From SHNJ01 sp964458615 (GTDB taxonomy: Bacteria; Pseudomonadota; Alphaproteobacteria; SHNJ01): 64,000 nucleotides of DNA. This document shows positions 31,815-42,105 of the stretch, piece by piece. The notes beneath the pieces were generated by a model that was not told the origin of the DNA, searched no databases, and was given only the letters and a program-made list of their open reading frames with translations. The DNA lies in the NCBI GenBank assembly GCA_964458615.1, contig CAYWJR010000001.1, forward strand, positions 42,832 to 106,831, written 5' to 3'. The translations under genes and the position numbers were made by a program. Position 1 is the stretch's first letter, and each line of letters opens with the position of its first letter.

Positions 31815-34800
31815 AATGTCGTTCATAAATGTTTTGACGCCTTGGATTTTCGCCTGGCTGTCGCCCCATCCACGCATTAAAACCAATTTTTGATCGGGAC
31901 GGATTTTGACCGTTCCGGATTGCGATTGAATATACCGGATCAATGATTCAGGGTTGGTGAATTTATTCTGATAGAACGATATTACCGCGCCTTTTGGCCC
32001 GGCGTCGATTTTTTCAATTCCCACGCGCAGGCACATATTTTTAATCGATACCACGGTCAACAAATTTTCAACCGGCTGCGGCAATGGGCCAAACCGGTCT
32101 ACCATTTCCGCCGCCAGCGATTCCAATTCCTGATCTTGCTTCAAATTGCTGATACGGCGGTAAAAATTCATCCGCGTACCCAGATCCTGGATATAGTCTT
32201 CTGGAATCAATACCGGGATGCCTAAATTGATTTGCGGGCTGAATGCCGCGGTGATGCCGCCCGATGTCTTATTGGCGGATGCGCCATCGCGCGCCGCCAT
32301 TACCGCCTCTTGCAATAAATGTTGATACAGTTCGATACCGACCTCGCGCACATGGCCGGATTGTTCTTCGCCCAACAAATTACCGGCGCCGCGAATATCC
32401 ATATCGTGGCTGGCCACCGAAAACCCGGCGCCCAAATGATCCAATGTTTGCATGACTTGCAAACGTTTTTGCGCGATTTCAGTCGGAACGCGCCGTTCAG
32501 GTATCGTTAAATACGCATAAGCGCGGATTTTGGTGCGCCCCACCCGGCCACGCAATTGATATAATTGCGCCAAACCGAACATATCCGAACGGTGAATAAT
32601 AATGGTATTGGCCGACGGAATATCCAAACCCGATTCGATAATATTGGTCGAAACCAAAATATCGTATTTCTGATCGACGAAATCGGTCATTATTTGTTCA
32701 AGCGAAGTCGGCGGCAATTGTCCATGCGCGACCGCCAGGCGTATATCGGGGATCAATTGGCGCAATTGCGTTGAAATTTCGGTTAAATCCTCGATTCTTG
32801 GACAGACATAAAAACTTTGTCCGCCACGGTGGCGTTCGCGCAAAATCGCCTCGCGGATAATCATCGGATCGTACGGCATAACGTGGGTTTGCACCGCATG
32901 CCGGTCGACAGGCGGCGTTGCGATAATCGACAAATCCCGCACGCCGGTTAACGACATTTGCAACGTGCGCGGGATCGGCGTTGCCGACAATGTCAACACA
33001 TGCACATTCGATTGTAATTCTTTCAATCTTTCTTTTTGCGCGACGCCGAAATGTTGTTCTTCGTCCACGATCACCAACCCCAGATTGGCGAATTGAATAT
33101 TTTTCGACAACAACGCATGCGTTCCAACAGCGATTCCAACCCGGCCATCGGCCAAATCGGCTTTTGTCTTTGCCGCATCCACAGATGAGACCATGCGCGA
33201 TAATTGCGCGATATTGATGCCGAATCCTTGGAATCTTCGGGAAAAATTGTGAAAATGCTGGCGCGCCAACAATGTCGTCGGCGTCACAACCGCGACTTGC
33301 GCGCCGTGGCTGGCGGCGATAAACGCCGCGCGCAACGCTACCTCGGTTTTGCCGAACCCGACATCGCCGCATACCAAACGATCCATTGGCCGCCCGATCG
33401 ATAAATCGCGTATTGTATCGTCGATTGCGCGCATCTGATCGCCCGTTTCGACATATGGAAACGCGGAACAAAAACGATGATATGATTCCGGTTTTTCGAA
33501 AACATCGCCTTGTTTTGTTTGGCGCACCGCCGCCAAACGGATCAATTGTTCGGCAATTTCGCGAATACGTTCTTTGACCCGCGCCTTGCGCGATTGCCAC
33601 CCGATACCGCCCAATTTATCCAAACTGACGATGGAATCCGATGCGCCATAACGCGACAGCAATTCAATATTTTCAACCGGAACGTATAATTTATCGCCGC
33701 CGGAATATTCCAGGCACAAACAATCATGATCGGCTCCCGCCGCTTGAATTTTCTCAAGCCCCAGAAACCGGCCAACGCCATGGTCGATATGCACGACATA
33801 ATCGCCCGCATTCAAACTGGATGCTTCGAATAAAACATCTTCGGCTTTGCGTTCTTTTTTCGCCGTCCTGGATAAACGGTCGCCCAATAAATCTTGTTCC
33901 GACACAATCGCGTAATCGGACGTGGAAAATCCATGTTCGATTGGCAAAACAAATGTAAAAACGCGGTTGCCGCTGGATTCGATAAAATCTTGGTATGAAT
34001 CTACTTGGTGGGATTCAATTCCAAAATCTTTCAATAGTTTTTTAATGCGATCCAACGATCCATCGGAATAACACGCTATGCCGGCCAATTTTTTATCCAA
34101 ATTCAGTTGATGGATAAAATTTTTGAATTCTTCGAACAATTTTTCCGACATGCCCAATTTGGCGTATGCCTTGCTTTCAATCAGGCGGGCAAGCGGTTTG
34201 GCGCCGATATCGATTGATATTTCGTGACCGGGCGGCGTGCTTGGGGAAATTTTAATGCGATTTTTTCCGGTTACGATTTCTTTCCATATATCGGAACTGA
34301 AATACAATTGTTCTTTGGGAACTGGACGGTAACTGCCTAAATCCTTGGCGGCTTTGGATCCTAAAAATTCAACCCTGGCGTTGTAATAATCGTCGACTTC
34401 TTGTTGGCGCGCGGTAAAGGCCAAATCGATTCCCGCGCCTTCGATAATTACGGCATCCGGCATATAATCGAAAATAGTCGAAAGTTCGCCATAAAAGAAC
34501 GGCAGGAAATGTTCCATTCCCGCATGGCGCCGCCCGGCGGTTACAGATTCATAAATTGCGTCATTCATAGCGTCCGCGCCGAACGATTCGCGGTAAAATG
34601 AACGAAAACGGGAAATCGACGATTGATCCAGCAATATTTCCTGTGCCGGGCACAATTCGATTTTGCGCGTGATGGGCGAACCGTTTTTACGTTGGGTTAC
34701 TGGGTCGAAATAATGAACCGATTCGACATTATCGCCAAACAGATCGATCCGAATTGGGTTTTCGGATTGCGGCGGAAACAAATCGATCAAATGCCCGCGA

Positions 34801-35285
34801 ATCGCATAATCGCCCACCTCGCGCACTGTGCCGACGCGCTGATACCCGTTCAAATTTAAATATGCGGTCAATTGATCGATATTCAATGATTTCCCGGCGA
34901 CAAAATCCTGATGCTGTTTGGATATAATATCGGGCGGCATCAATTTTTGCGTCACCGCCGCGACGCTTGCCAAAACAAAAACTTTTTCATTGGGCGACAA
35001 TATCCGCGCCAACGCGGATAAACGCTGCGCCATTACATCGCTGCTGGGCGAAATGCGGTCATATGGCAAACAATCCCATGCGGGCAAAACGATCAACGGC
35101 AAGTCGGGGGCAAAAAATCGAATCGACGCGGCCGCCTGATCCAGCAAAAAATCATCGGCTACTACATATAAAAAATTCCGCGCGGTCTTTTTAAAATAAT
35201 GCGCAAGCGCAAGCCCATCCGCGCCAGGCGGGCAATGCGCGAACGTTACGTGGGAATTTTGATTGAAATCGATCGGCGGGAACAT
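31797..35285 (-). CDS. mfd: Transcription-repair coupling factor Mfd
   Basis: 1162 residues, the family's normal length. It removes stalled RNA polymerase at DNA lesions and recruits UvrA. The N-terminal UvrB-like part opens with 'LVVLPAWDCLPYDRISPSSDVMAQRL'-type sequence. The RNA polymerase-interacting CarD-like domain is 'NAGDYVVHIDHGVGRFLGLEKI'. The SF2 translocase has Walker A 'GDVGFGKTEVALRAAF', 'VDEEQHFGV' and 'LRGRVGRTKIRAYAYL', and a C-terminal TRCF domain follows. The gene is downstream of sdhE on the same strand, 6 bases apart. Confidence 0.97.
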   Translation of the reverse strand: MFPPIDFNQNSHVTFAHCPPGADGLALAHYFKKTARNFLYVVADDFLLDQAAASIRFFAPDLPLIVLPAWDCLPYDRISPSSDVMAQRLSALARILSPNEKVFVLASVAAVTQKLMPPDIISKQHQDFVAGKSLNIDQLTAYLNLNGYQRVGTVREVGDYAIRGHLIDLFPPQSENPIRIDLFGDNVESVHYFDPVTQRKNGSPITRKIELCPAQEILLDQSSISRFRSFYRESFGADAMNDAIYESVTAGRRHAGMEHFLPFFYGELSTIFDYMPDAVIIEGAGIDLAFTARQQEVDDYYNARVEFLGSKAAKDLGSYRPVPKEQLYFSSDIWKEIVTGKNRIKISPSTPPGHEISIDIGAKPLARLIESKAYAKLGMSEKLFEEFKNFIHQLNLDKKLAGIACYSDGSLDRIKKLLKDFGIESHQVDSYQDFIESSGNRVFTFVLPIEHGFSTSDYAIVSEQDLLGDRLSRTAKKERKAEDVLFEASSLNAGDYVVHIDHGVGRFLGLEKIQAAGADHDCLCLEYSGGDKLYVPVENIELLSRYGASDSIVSLDKLGGIGWQSRKARVKERIREIAEQLIRLAAVRQTKQGDVFEKPESYHRFCSAFPYVETGDQMRAIDDTIRDLSIGRPMDRLVCGDVGFGKTEVALRAAFIAASHGAQVAVVTPTTLLARQHFHNFSRRFQGFGINIAQLSRMVSSVDAAKTKADLADGRVGIAVGTHALLSKNIQFANLGLVIVDEEQHFGVAQKERLKELQSNVHVLTLSATPIPRTLQMSLTGVRDLSIIATPPVDRHAVQTHVMPYDPMIIREAILRERHRGGQSFYVCPRIEDLTEISTQLRQLIPDIRLAVAHGQLPPTSLEQIMTDFVDQKYDILVSTNIIESGLDIPSANTIIIHRSDMFGLAQLYQLRGRVGRTKIRAYAYLTIPERRVPTEIAQKRLQVMQTLDHLGAGFSVASHDMDIRGAGNLLGEEQSGHVREVGIELYQHLLQEAVMAARDGASANKTSGGITAAFSPQINLGIPVLIPEDYIQDLGTRMNFYRRISNLKQDQELESLAAEMVDRFGPLPQPVENLLTVVSIKNMCLRVGIEKIDAGPKGAVISFYQNKFTNPESLIRYIQSQSGTVKIRPDQKLVLMRGWGDSQAKIQGVKTFMNDIEKLAA

Positions 35286-35291
35286 TGAATA

Positions 35292-35543
35292 TTAAAAACA
35301 ACCTTTGATATTTTTGACCAAATCGGCATATTTTTCTGGATAATCGGTTTCACCCCGCACCAACCAGGCATACATATCCTGATCCGTTTCGTTTAAAAAC
35401 GCGTTATACAAATCCATATCCGCCGCATCCATATTATCAAGGTATTTTTGGGCAAAACGGGTCAACATAATATCGTTTTCCTTGGTGCCGCGGTGGGCGC
35501 TTTGGAAATATAGTTTTTTACGCAATAACGGCAAATCGGACAT
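35292..35543 (-). CDS. sdhE: FAD assembly factor SdhE
   Basis: 83 residues from the ATG at 35543, preceded by AAAGAG; the frame opens at a GTG six codons upstream. It promotes covalent flavinylation of succinate dehydrogenase. The conserved RGxxE motif is in 'SAHRGTKENDIMLTRFA', and 'LLRKKLYFQSAHRG' and 'DMYAWLVRGE' fit the family. It lies head to head with recG and upstream of mfd, the usual alphaproteobacterial trio. Confidence 0.93.
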   Translation of the reverse strand: MSDLPLLRKKLYFQSAHRGTKENDIMLTRFAQKYLDNMDAADMDLYNAFLNETDQDMYAWLVRGETDYPEKYADLVKNIKGCF

Positions 35544-35604
35544 AATCGGATACTCTTTCACTTTTTTATTCCATTAGCAGATTTTTACGGCACAATACAG
35601 CCCC

Positions 35605-37710
35605 ATGCTGTCTAAAAAATCGCCATTGCAGCCCATTTTCGCGCCGATTTCCTCGATCAAGGGAATCGGGCCGCGTTATGCCGCACTGTTGGCCAATTTA
35701 ACCGGCCCGCTGATTAGGGATTTATTATGGCACCTGCCCGCAGGCATTATCGACCGCCGCAATCAGCCCAAAATAGCAGAACTTAGTAAATTTCACGGCC
35801 AAACGGTAACGTTGGATGTGCTTGTGGTCAAACACATCAAATCCGGCCGGCGCGGATTGCCGTTCAAGGTGACGGTTCAAGACGCAACCGGAACGATGGA
35901 CATCGTATTTTTCAAAGGCAAAGAGCAATTTTGGCAAAAATCCCTGCCAATCGCGACCCAAAAAATCATCAGCGGCAAGGTCGAATTTTTTAAAAACACC
36001 GCGCAAATGGTTCACCCCGATTACATCGGCAACCCGCAAGATGTAAATGCCATTCGCGGGATAGAGGCTGTGTACCCGCTGACCTATGGCGTTACCAATA
36101 AATTTTTGCGCAAAATGACCGCCATCGCGCTTGGCGTTGTATCGAAAATGCAACCCTGGCCTGATTGGATAGACGCGAATTTGTGTAAAACCCGCAATTG
36201 GCCGGATTGGGGGGACGCCATGATCGCGGTTCACAATCCCACACAAGAATCCGATTTTTCACCCGCCCAACCGGCGCGGCAACGATTGGCGTATGACGAA
36301 ATATTATCACATCAATTGGCATTAACGTTGGTGCGTAATATTCAGCGCGCAAAACGCACCAATCGCAATATCAAACCGGATTTCACCCTGCGCCGCAAAT
36401 TGCTGGATGCATTGCCATTCCAACTAACCGATGCGCAGTTGCAAACATTGGATGAAATCGACGCCGACATGCAATCCAATCAACCGATGTTGCGGTTATT
36501 ACAAGGCGATGTCGGCAGCGGTAAAACCATTGTCGCCATGCTTGCAATGATAAATGCCATCGAATCCGGCGGCCAGGCCGCGATTATGGCGCCAACCGAA
36601 ATACTGGCGCGGCAGCACGAACACACAATCCGGCCATTGGCCGAAAAAATCGGCTTGAAAACCGTCACATTGACCGGCCGGGACAAAGGAAAATCCCGCG
36701 CGGAATTGATCCGTCAAATCAAAGACGGCGAAGCCCAAATCGTAATCGGCACGCACGCAATATTAGAAGACAATATCGAATTCCGCCGCCTAGGTTGCGT
36801 TGTTATCGACGAACAACACCGTTTTGGCGTCGAACAACGCCTTGGGTTAATGCACAAAGGCGAAATGGTCGATACATTGGTGATGACCGCAACCCCTATT
36901 CCACGCAGTCTTTTTCTGGCGCTTTATGGCGATTTGGACACGTCCCGCATTACGCAAAAACCGCCCGGACGGAAACCGATCGATACCCGCACAATCGCAA
37001 CCGACCGCATCGACGAAGTGATTGACGGGCTTGCCCGCGCAGTTGCCGAAGGGCGGCAAATTTATTGGGTTTGTCCATTGGTTGCGGAATCCGAAATACT
37101 GGATTTAGCCGCAGCCGAAGAACGATACGAAAAATTGAAAAAAATATTCGGGGCAAAAACAGGAATTGTGCATGGCAAAATGAAGGCTGCGGACAAAGAC
37201 CGCGTCATGCAATCATTCGCCAAGGATGAAATAAAGATACTGGTATCCACCACAGTCATCGAAGTCGGCGTGAATGTGCCCAACGCCAGCATTATGGTCA
37301 TCGACCACGCCGAAAGGTTTGGATTGTCGCAATTGCACCAATTGCGCGGGCGCGTCGGGCGGGGTGAAAAGCAATCCACGTGCCTGTTGTTGTTTTCAGC
37401 CAATTTATCGCAAACCGCCAAATCGCGGTTGGCGATCATGCGGGAAACCGAAGATGGATTCCGTATCGCCGAAGAAGATTTGAAATTGCGCGGCGCCGGT
37501 GAAATTTTAGGCACACGCCAAAGCGGATTGCCCGATTTTAAATTGGCCAATTTTTTCGCGCACCAGGATTTATTTAAAATCGCCCAGGCCGATGTAAAAT
37601 TGATTTTGGAAAAAGACCCGCATTTAATGAATTCGCGCGGCCAGTCGTTGCGGATATTGCTGGAATTGTTCAGCCGAGATCAAGCAATTGAATATTTAGG
37701 CAGCGGTTGA
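35605..37710 (+). CDS. recG: ATP-dependent DNA helicase RecG
   Basis: 701 residues. It remodels stalled replication forks and Holliday junctions. The N-terminal wedge OB-fold domain (~15-180) opens with 'SIKGIGPRYAALLANLTG'. The SF2 helicase core has Walker A 'GDVGSGKTIVAMLAM', 'VVIDEQHRFGVEQR', 'TATPIPRSL' and 'LRGRVGRGEKQSTCLLL'. The C-terminal TRG-like motif lies in 'EEDLKLRGAGEILGTRQSG'. It is divergent from sdhE. Its end overlaps the DUF502 gene by 15 bases. Confidence 0.97.
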   Translation: MLSKKSPLQPIFAPISSIKGIGPRYAALLANLTGPLIRDLLWHLPAGIIDRRNQPKIAELSKFHGQTVTLDVLVVKHIKSGRRGLPFKVTVQDATGTMDIVFFKGKEQFWQKSLPIATQKIISGKVEFFKNTAQMVHPDYIGNPQDVNAIRGIEAVYPLTYGVTNKFLRKMTAIALGVVSKMQPWPDWIDANLCKTRNWPDWGDAMIAVHNPTQESDFSPAQPARQRLAYDEILSHQLALTLVRNIQRAKRTNRNIKPDFTLRRKLLDALPFQLTDAQLQTLDEIDADMQSNQPMLRLLQGDVGSGKTIVAMLAMINAIESGGQAAIMAPTEILARQHEHTIRPLAEKIGLKTVTLTGRDKGKSRAELIRQIKDGEAQIVIGTHAILEDNIEFRRLGCVVIDEQHRFGVEQRLGLMHKGEMVDTLVMTATPIPRSLFLALYGDLDTSRITQKPPGRKPIDTRTIATDRIDEVIDGLARAVAEGRQIYWVCPLVAESEILDLAAAEERYEKLKKIFGAKTGIVHGKMKAADKDRVMQSFAKDEIKILVSTTVIEVGVNVPNASIMVIDHAERFGLSQLHQLRGRVGRGEKQSTCLLLFSANLSQTAKSRLAIMRETEDGFRIAEEDLKLRGAGEILGTRQSGLPDFKLANFFAHQDLFKIAQADVKLILEKDPHLMNSRGQSLRILLELFSRDQAIEYLGSG

Positions 37711-38337
37711 TTGCGTGTTGTTGCTGATAAGGCCGCTGGACAAAATCAATTTCCACGCGTCTTCGACCGGTAAATCGACATATCTTACATCCGAAGACGG
37801 GTAATACATCAACAATCCCGCCGTGGGCACGGGCGATAAGGGAACTAAAACCGCCACCATGTCTTTGCCCAAAGATTTTTCAATCGATTTATGAGGGGTT
37901 TCAGATACAAACCCGATAACCCAACTGGTTTTATGCGGATAAGGCACCATCACAACCTGACGGAACGCCTGGGTTTTTTCGCCGAACAGCATTTTCGCGG
38001 TCTGTTTGATTGGCGTATATAATCCGCGAATAATCGGCATCCGGCCCAATATCGCATCGCCAAGCCCAACGAAAAATTGCCCCAAATAATTGGCCGTAAT
38101 CGCGCCCAACAAGGTTAACATAACCAATAAAAAAATCAAACCGAATCCGGGGAAATCGGTCGGCAATATCGGGATCAACGGCGCGACTTGTTCATCCGCG
38201 TACCGAATAACCGACCAGGCGATATAAATCGTAACGCCAATCGGCGCCGCCACCAAAACGCCCGCGAAAAAGTAATTCCGCAATTTGCGCCCGGCGCGGT
38301 CCAGCAATCCAATATTCTGCTGTTTATTGTCTGTCAT
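37696..38337 (-). CDS. DUF502 family membrane protein
   Basis: 213 residues. Two transmembrane helices ('YFFAGVLVAAPIGVTIYIAW' and 'FGLIFLLVMLTLLGAITANYLG'), with 'GRMPIIRGLYTPIKQTAKMLF' and 'GLLMYYPSSDVRYVDLPVEDAWKLILSSG' between and after them. These are the conserved features of DUF502 proteins, related to plant COV1, with unknown biochemical role. Its gene is often found beside recG. It lies 7 bases from the HlyD gene upstream, so read-through from the secretion cluster is possible. Confidence 0.9.
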   Translation of the reverse strand: MTDNKQQNIGLLDRAGRKLRNYFFAGVLVAAPIGVTIYIAWSVIRYADEQVAPLIPILPTDFPGFGLIFLLVMLTLLGAITANYLGQFFVGLGDAILGRMPIIRGLYTPIKQTAKMLFGEKTQAFRQVVMVPYPHKTSWVIGFVSETPHKSIEKSLGKDMVAVLVPLSPVPTAGLLMYYPSSDVRYVDLPVEDAWKLILSSGLISNNTQSTAA

Positions 38338-38344
38338 AAATTAT

Positions 38345-39691
38345 TTACCGTTCCGTCAGGGCATTATGTTTTGCTTTGAAAAACGGTTTCAACAAATAAT
38401 CCAAAACCGTTTTCGATCCCGTCAACACGTCCACCTGGGCGGTCATGCCGGGAATAATAGGCAGGCTTTTGGTGTTGCCCTTGAACGTGTTGCCATAGGT
38501 ACGCAATTTTACCAGATAAAAACTTTCCCCGCGTTCGTCGACGATAGTATCGGGGGAAATATGTTCTACTTTTGCTTTTAAACCGCCATAAATCGAAAAA
38601 TCATAAGCGGTAATTTTCACCATGGCTTCTTGATCCGGGCGGATAAAGGCGATGTCGGATGGGCGGATTTTCGCCTCGACCAGCAAATTATCTTCGATCG
38701 GAACGACCTCGACCAAATCTTCGCCGGGCTTTATGACGCCGCCGACGGTGTTAATTTTGATTTGTTTAACGGTTCCTTTTAATGGGGAACGCACTTCGGT
38801 TCTGGCCACCCGGTCGCGCGATGCCGTTATGCTTTGGGTCAATGCGTTTAACTCGCCGCGCTTTTGATTCAATTCATTCGATACTTCGGAACGGAAAGTT
38901 TGTTTTTTATCCTCTACCCTTTGGCGCGCTTCTTCCATCGCAACGCGGGCGCGCGGTTGCGCTGCCTTGGCCTGGTTCATGCGCGATTCCAATTCGGTAA
39001 TTTCGCGTTCGATGCTTAGCAGTTCCATACGCGATGTAACGCCTTGTTGCACGCCCTTGCTGGCGATTTCTTTTTGTTGATACGCAACATCCAGGGATTT
39101 TTTGGTGCTCTCGGCGCTGGTGTATAATTCGGACAATTCCTGTTGTTTCTGTGAAACCTGCGATTGGAAAATATCCAACTGGCCGCGCAATTGCGATTGG
39201 CGCGATTGGTAAAGCGCCATTTCGCTTTTTACCGCATCGGATGCTTCGTCAATAACTTCTTTTGGGAATGCCAATGGCTTGCCTTCGTATTCCGCGTTCA
39301 GGCGCGATATAGTCGCAATCAACGACAAATATTTGCTGCGCGCCGTTTTATAATCCGCCTGCGCATAGGTATTGTCGATGATCAGCATCACTTCGTCTTT
39401 TTCGACCATCTGGCCTTCGCGAACCAGGATTTTGTTGATAATGCCGCCCTCCAGGTTCGATACGACCTGAATATGGCTCGAGGTGATGATTTTCCCCTGC
39501 CCGCGCGTTACTTCGTCGACGCTGGCAAAAGCAGCCCACAGCAAGAACACCACAAAGAATAAACTGATACACAAAAGCAATATATGCGAAGCCATGCGCG
39601 CGCCGCGATGCGATGCCGCGAATCTCTCCGGCATAAAATCGGTTTCTTCTTCGTGCACCCGCAAATATTCTTTGGCAATTTCTTTTAACAT
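38345..39691 (-). CDS. HlyD-family type I secretion periplasmic adaptor
   Basis: 448 residues. The N-terminal cytoplasmic stretch and one inner-membrane helix ('ILLLCISLFFVVFLLWAAFA', ~36-55) are followed by 'DEVTRGQGKIITSSHIQVVSNLEGGIINKILVREGQ', the lipoyl/barrel-sandwich start typical of HlyD/PrtE. A long coiled coil (~130-300) and a C-terminal beta part with 'EVVPIEDNLLVEAKIRPSDIAFIRPDQ' complete the family layout. It joins the ABC exporter (22 bases upstream) to the TolC channel. It should span the periplasm for RTX protein export. Confidence 0.95.
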   Translation of the reverse strand: MLKEIAKEYLRVHEEETDFMPERFAASHRGARMASHILLLCISLFFVVFLLWAAFASVDEVTRGQGKIITSSHIQVVSNLEGGIINKILVREGQMVEKDEVMLIIDNTYAQADYKTARSKYLSLIATISRLNAEYEGKPLAFPKEVIDEASDAVKSEMALYQSRQSQLRGQLDIFQSQVSQKQQELSELYTSAESTKKSLDVAYQQKEIASKGVQQGVTSRMELLSIEREITELESRMNQAKAAQPRARVAMEEARQRVEDKKQTFRSEVSNELNQKRGELNALTQSITASRDRVARTEVRSPLKGTVKQIKINTVGGVIKPGEDLVEVVPIEDNLLVEAKIRPSDIAFIRPDQEAMVKITAYDFSIYGGLKAKVEHISPDTIVDERGESFYLVKLRTYGNTFKGNTKSLPIIPGMTAQVDVLTGSKTVLDYLLKPFFKAKHNALTER

Positions 39692-39713
39692 TCTATTCCT
39701 CGGTTTCCGACCG

Positions 39714-41936
39714 TTAGGTGGACTTTACTTCGCCGTCTTTAAGGGAATTCAAAACTTGGTCGCGCGGCCCGTCGGCAACGACCTTGCCATCGCTCATCAC
39801 AATCAACCGATCGACAATCGATAACATCGATGCGCGGTGTGTGACCACAATGACTGTTTTATCTTTCATAACCTGCGCCAAACGCGCCTTGAAACGATTT
39901 TCCGAACCGGGATCCATGGAACTGGTCGGTTCATCCAAAACCAAAATCGGCGGATCCAGCAACAAAGAACGCGCCAAGGCAATCGATTGGCGTTGACCAC
40001 CCGAAAGCCCTTCACCGCGCTCGCCGATATTCAAATCATAACCCAACGGATGATGGCGCAGGAAATCGGTAACACCGGCCATTGTTCCCGCGGTCAATAA
40101 CGCGCGGTCATCGGCGCCCGTTCGGCCCATGATGATATTTTCCTTTACCGTGCCGTAAAATAAAAATACGTCCTGCGGGCAAATGCCGATATTACGCCGT
40201 AAATCCGCCGGATCGATTTGGCGAACATCGGTGCCGTCGATCGTTACAGAACCTTCTTGGGGTTCGTACAAAGCCATCATCAATTTTTCAAGCGTGGTTT
40301 TACCCGATCCAATCGGCCCGATAATGCCGACTTTTTCACCCGGTTCGATCCGGAAATTGCATTGGTTCAGCGCCTTTGTCCGTTGGCCTGGATACGCAAA
40401 CGTGACGTTACGGAATTCGATTTGGCCGCGCAAATGCGGACGGCTTAGGAATGCTTTGCCAGCCGGGCGTTCGACCGGCAATTGCATAAATTCATCCAAT
40501 GTTTCAAGCGCCGATTCGCTTTGGTGAAAACGGGTCAATAATCCGGCGATTTGCCCCAAAGGCGCAGTTGCGCGCCCCGCCAAAATAACCGCCGCGATCA
40601 GGGCGCCGGTTGTAATCGACCCAGCCGCAACCAAATATGCGCCGACAATAACGATCATGACCGTTACCATGTAGTTGGCAAACACGGTGAAATTCAAAAC
40701 CGCCGAAGACAGGCTGTGCGCATGCATGGCGGATTTGGATGTTTTACCGACGAAACTTTCCCATAAACGCTGCATATATCCTTCGGCACCCATCTTTTTA
40801 ATCGTTTCAAGGCCGGTAATGGATTCCACAAGCAACGCGCTTTTTTGCGACGATTCACGGAAAGTTTCTTTGACGATGCGATTCAGTGGACGTTGCATGT
40901 AAAACGCGACGCCCATAATGATCGGAATGGCGATCAACGGAACCAATGCCAGCCATCCGCCGATTAATGCGATTACCAAAATATACAAAAACAAAAATGG
41001 CAAATCGACCAATGTGACCAATGTGGCCGAAGTATAAAATTCCCGCAAATGTTCGAATTCGCGCAAATGCCCGGCCAATGCGCCGGCCGATGGCGGGCGC
41101 GATTCCATTTTCATGCCCAGCAATTGTTCGAACAGTTTACTGGAAATCAATGTGTCCGCACCGCGTCCGGTTAAATCCAAAAAATATGCGCGCAGCGATC
41201 GGATAATAAAATCGAAAACAAATACGATCATCACGCCAACCGCCAAAACCCACAACGTTTCCATGGCATTGTTGGGGATAACGCGGTCATACACGTTCAT
41301 CGTGAATAATGGTGCCGCCAGCGCGAATAAATTGATCATCAATGCCGCAAAGGCGACTTCGACATACATGCTTTTGAAACGGCGCAAGGTGCCCCAGAAC
41401 CAGCCCGCTTTTTCCGGTTCTTCCAAACCTTGTGCGCGCGGGTCGTAACGGAATTCGGGTTTGGCAAAAATGGCGTATCCTGTGAACGAAGATTCCAAAT
41501 CGCGCATGGCGATTTGCTGAACCCCGCCGGTTTCAGGCAAAATAATTTCCGCCTTATCGCCGATAACGCCAACATAAACGCATGAACGGCGATCTTTTAA
41601 CAACAATATGCACGGCAGCAACATCGGATTAATATCCGGCAAATTGCGCACCATCAGCCGCGCGGAAATACCTGCGCGTTGTGCCGAACGGATAAACAAC
41701 GCGGGCGACATGCCCATTTCCGAAATCGGCAATCCGGCCGCCAACGCCTCGCGCGATTGCGGGCGATCCAGCAATTTACAAATAATATGCAGACAATTTA
41801 GCAGAACGTCTTCGGCATTGCTGACCGACGGGGTAACGCGCCAAACTTGGCGCGCCGAATCGCCGCTGTCTTTGGATTGATCGGACGGCTGGTTGCCGGA
41901 AAAAGATGGGTCTTTATTTGAATCGCCAGATTGCAC
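39714..41936 (-). CDS. Type I secretion ABC transporter (permease/ATPase) with C39-like domain
   Basis: 740 residues. The N-terminal C39-like domain (~45-165, 'LNCLHIICKLLDRPQSREALAAGLP') lacks the catalytic Cys/His arrangement of bacteriocin processing peptidases, so it is a degenerate domain as in HlyB/LapB. Five to six membrane helices span ~195-460. The nucleotide-binding domain (~500-740) has Walker A 'GPIGSGKTTLEKL', the signature 'LSGGQRQSIALARSLL', Walker B 'ILVLDEPTSSMD' and H-loop 'VTHR'. The 'LapB-like' family is the best fit, consistent with the LapG-like protease in the cluster. It follows the RTX gene by about 170 bases, after a terminator. Confidence 0.95.
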   Translation of the reverse strand: MQSGDSNKDPSFSGNQPSDQSKDSGDSARQVWRVTPSVSNAEDVLLNCLHIICKLLDRPQSREALAAGLPISEMGMSPALFIRSAQRAGISARLMVRNLPDINPMLLPCILLLKDRRSCVYVGVIGDKAEIILPETGGVQQIAMRDLESSFTGYAIFAKPEFRYDPRAQGLEEPEKAGWFWGTLRRFKSMYVEVAFAALMINLFALAAPLFTMNVYDRVIPNNAMETLWVLAVGVMIVFVFDFIIRSLRAYFLDLTGRGADTLISSKLFEQLLGMKMESRPPSAGALAGHLREFEHLREFYTSATLVTLVDLPFLFLYILVIALIGGWLALVPLIAIPIIMGVAFYMQRPLNRIVKETFRESSQKSALLVESITGLETIKKMGAEGYMQRLWESFVGKTSKSAMHAHSLSSAVLNFTVFANYMVTVMIVIVGAYLVAAGSITTGALIAAVILAGRATAPLGQIAGLLTRFHQSESALETLDEFMQLPVERPAGKAFLSRPHLRGQIEFRNVTFAYPGQRTKALNQCNFRIEPGEKVGIIGPIGSGKTTLEKLMMALYEPQEGSVTIDGTDVRQIDPADLRRNIGICPQDVFLFYGTVKENIIMGRTGADDRALLTAGTMAGVTDFLRHHPLGYDLNIGERGEGLSGGQRQSIALARSLLLDPPILVLDEPTSSMDPGSENRFKARLAQVMKDKTVIVVTHRASMLSIVDRLIVMSDGKVVADGPRDQVLNSLKDGEVKST

Positions 41937-42047
41937 GTAATTCTCCCTATCCTATTGAATATAGAGAAAACACCCCAAATTGGTAAGAAGGAAGTAGCAA
42001 TTGGGTGCAATAGCCAAAATATAGTTTCCTAATTGCTACTGAACAAT

Positions 42048-42077
42048 ACAAAGAAAGAGCACCGCTTTCGCGGTGCT
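42048..42077 (-). terminator. Terminator after the RTX gene
   Basis: An 8-base stem AGCACCGC / GCGGTGCT with a TTTC (GAAA on the minus strand) tetraloop, followed on the minus strand by CTTTCTTTG. It lies 29 bases after the RTX stop and would limit read-through into the exporter genes, giving more RTX protein than transporter. Confidence 0.65.
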
Positions 42078-42105
42078 GAGGTAGGTTCGGTAGAGAAAAC
42101 TTGGA

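Noticed and set aside
32698..33600. Minus-strand 300-codon ORF inside mfd
   Set aside because: It is an alternate frame of the Mfd helicase core, very Arg-rich and without any motif.
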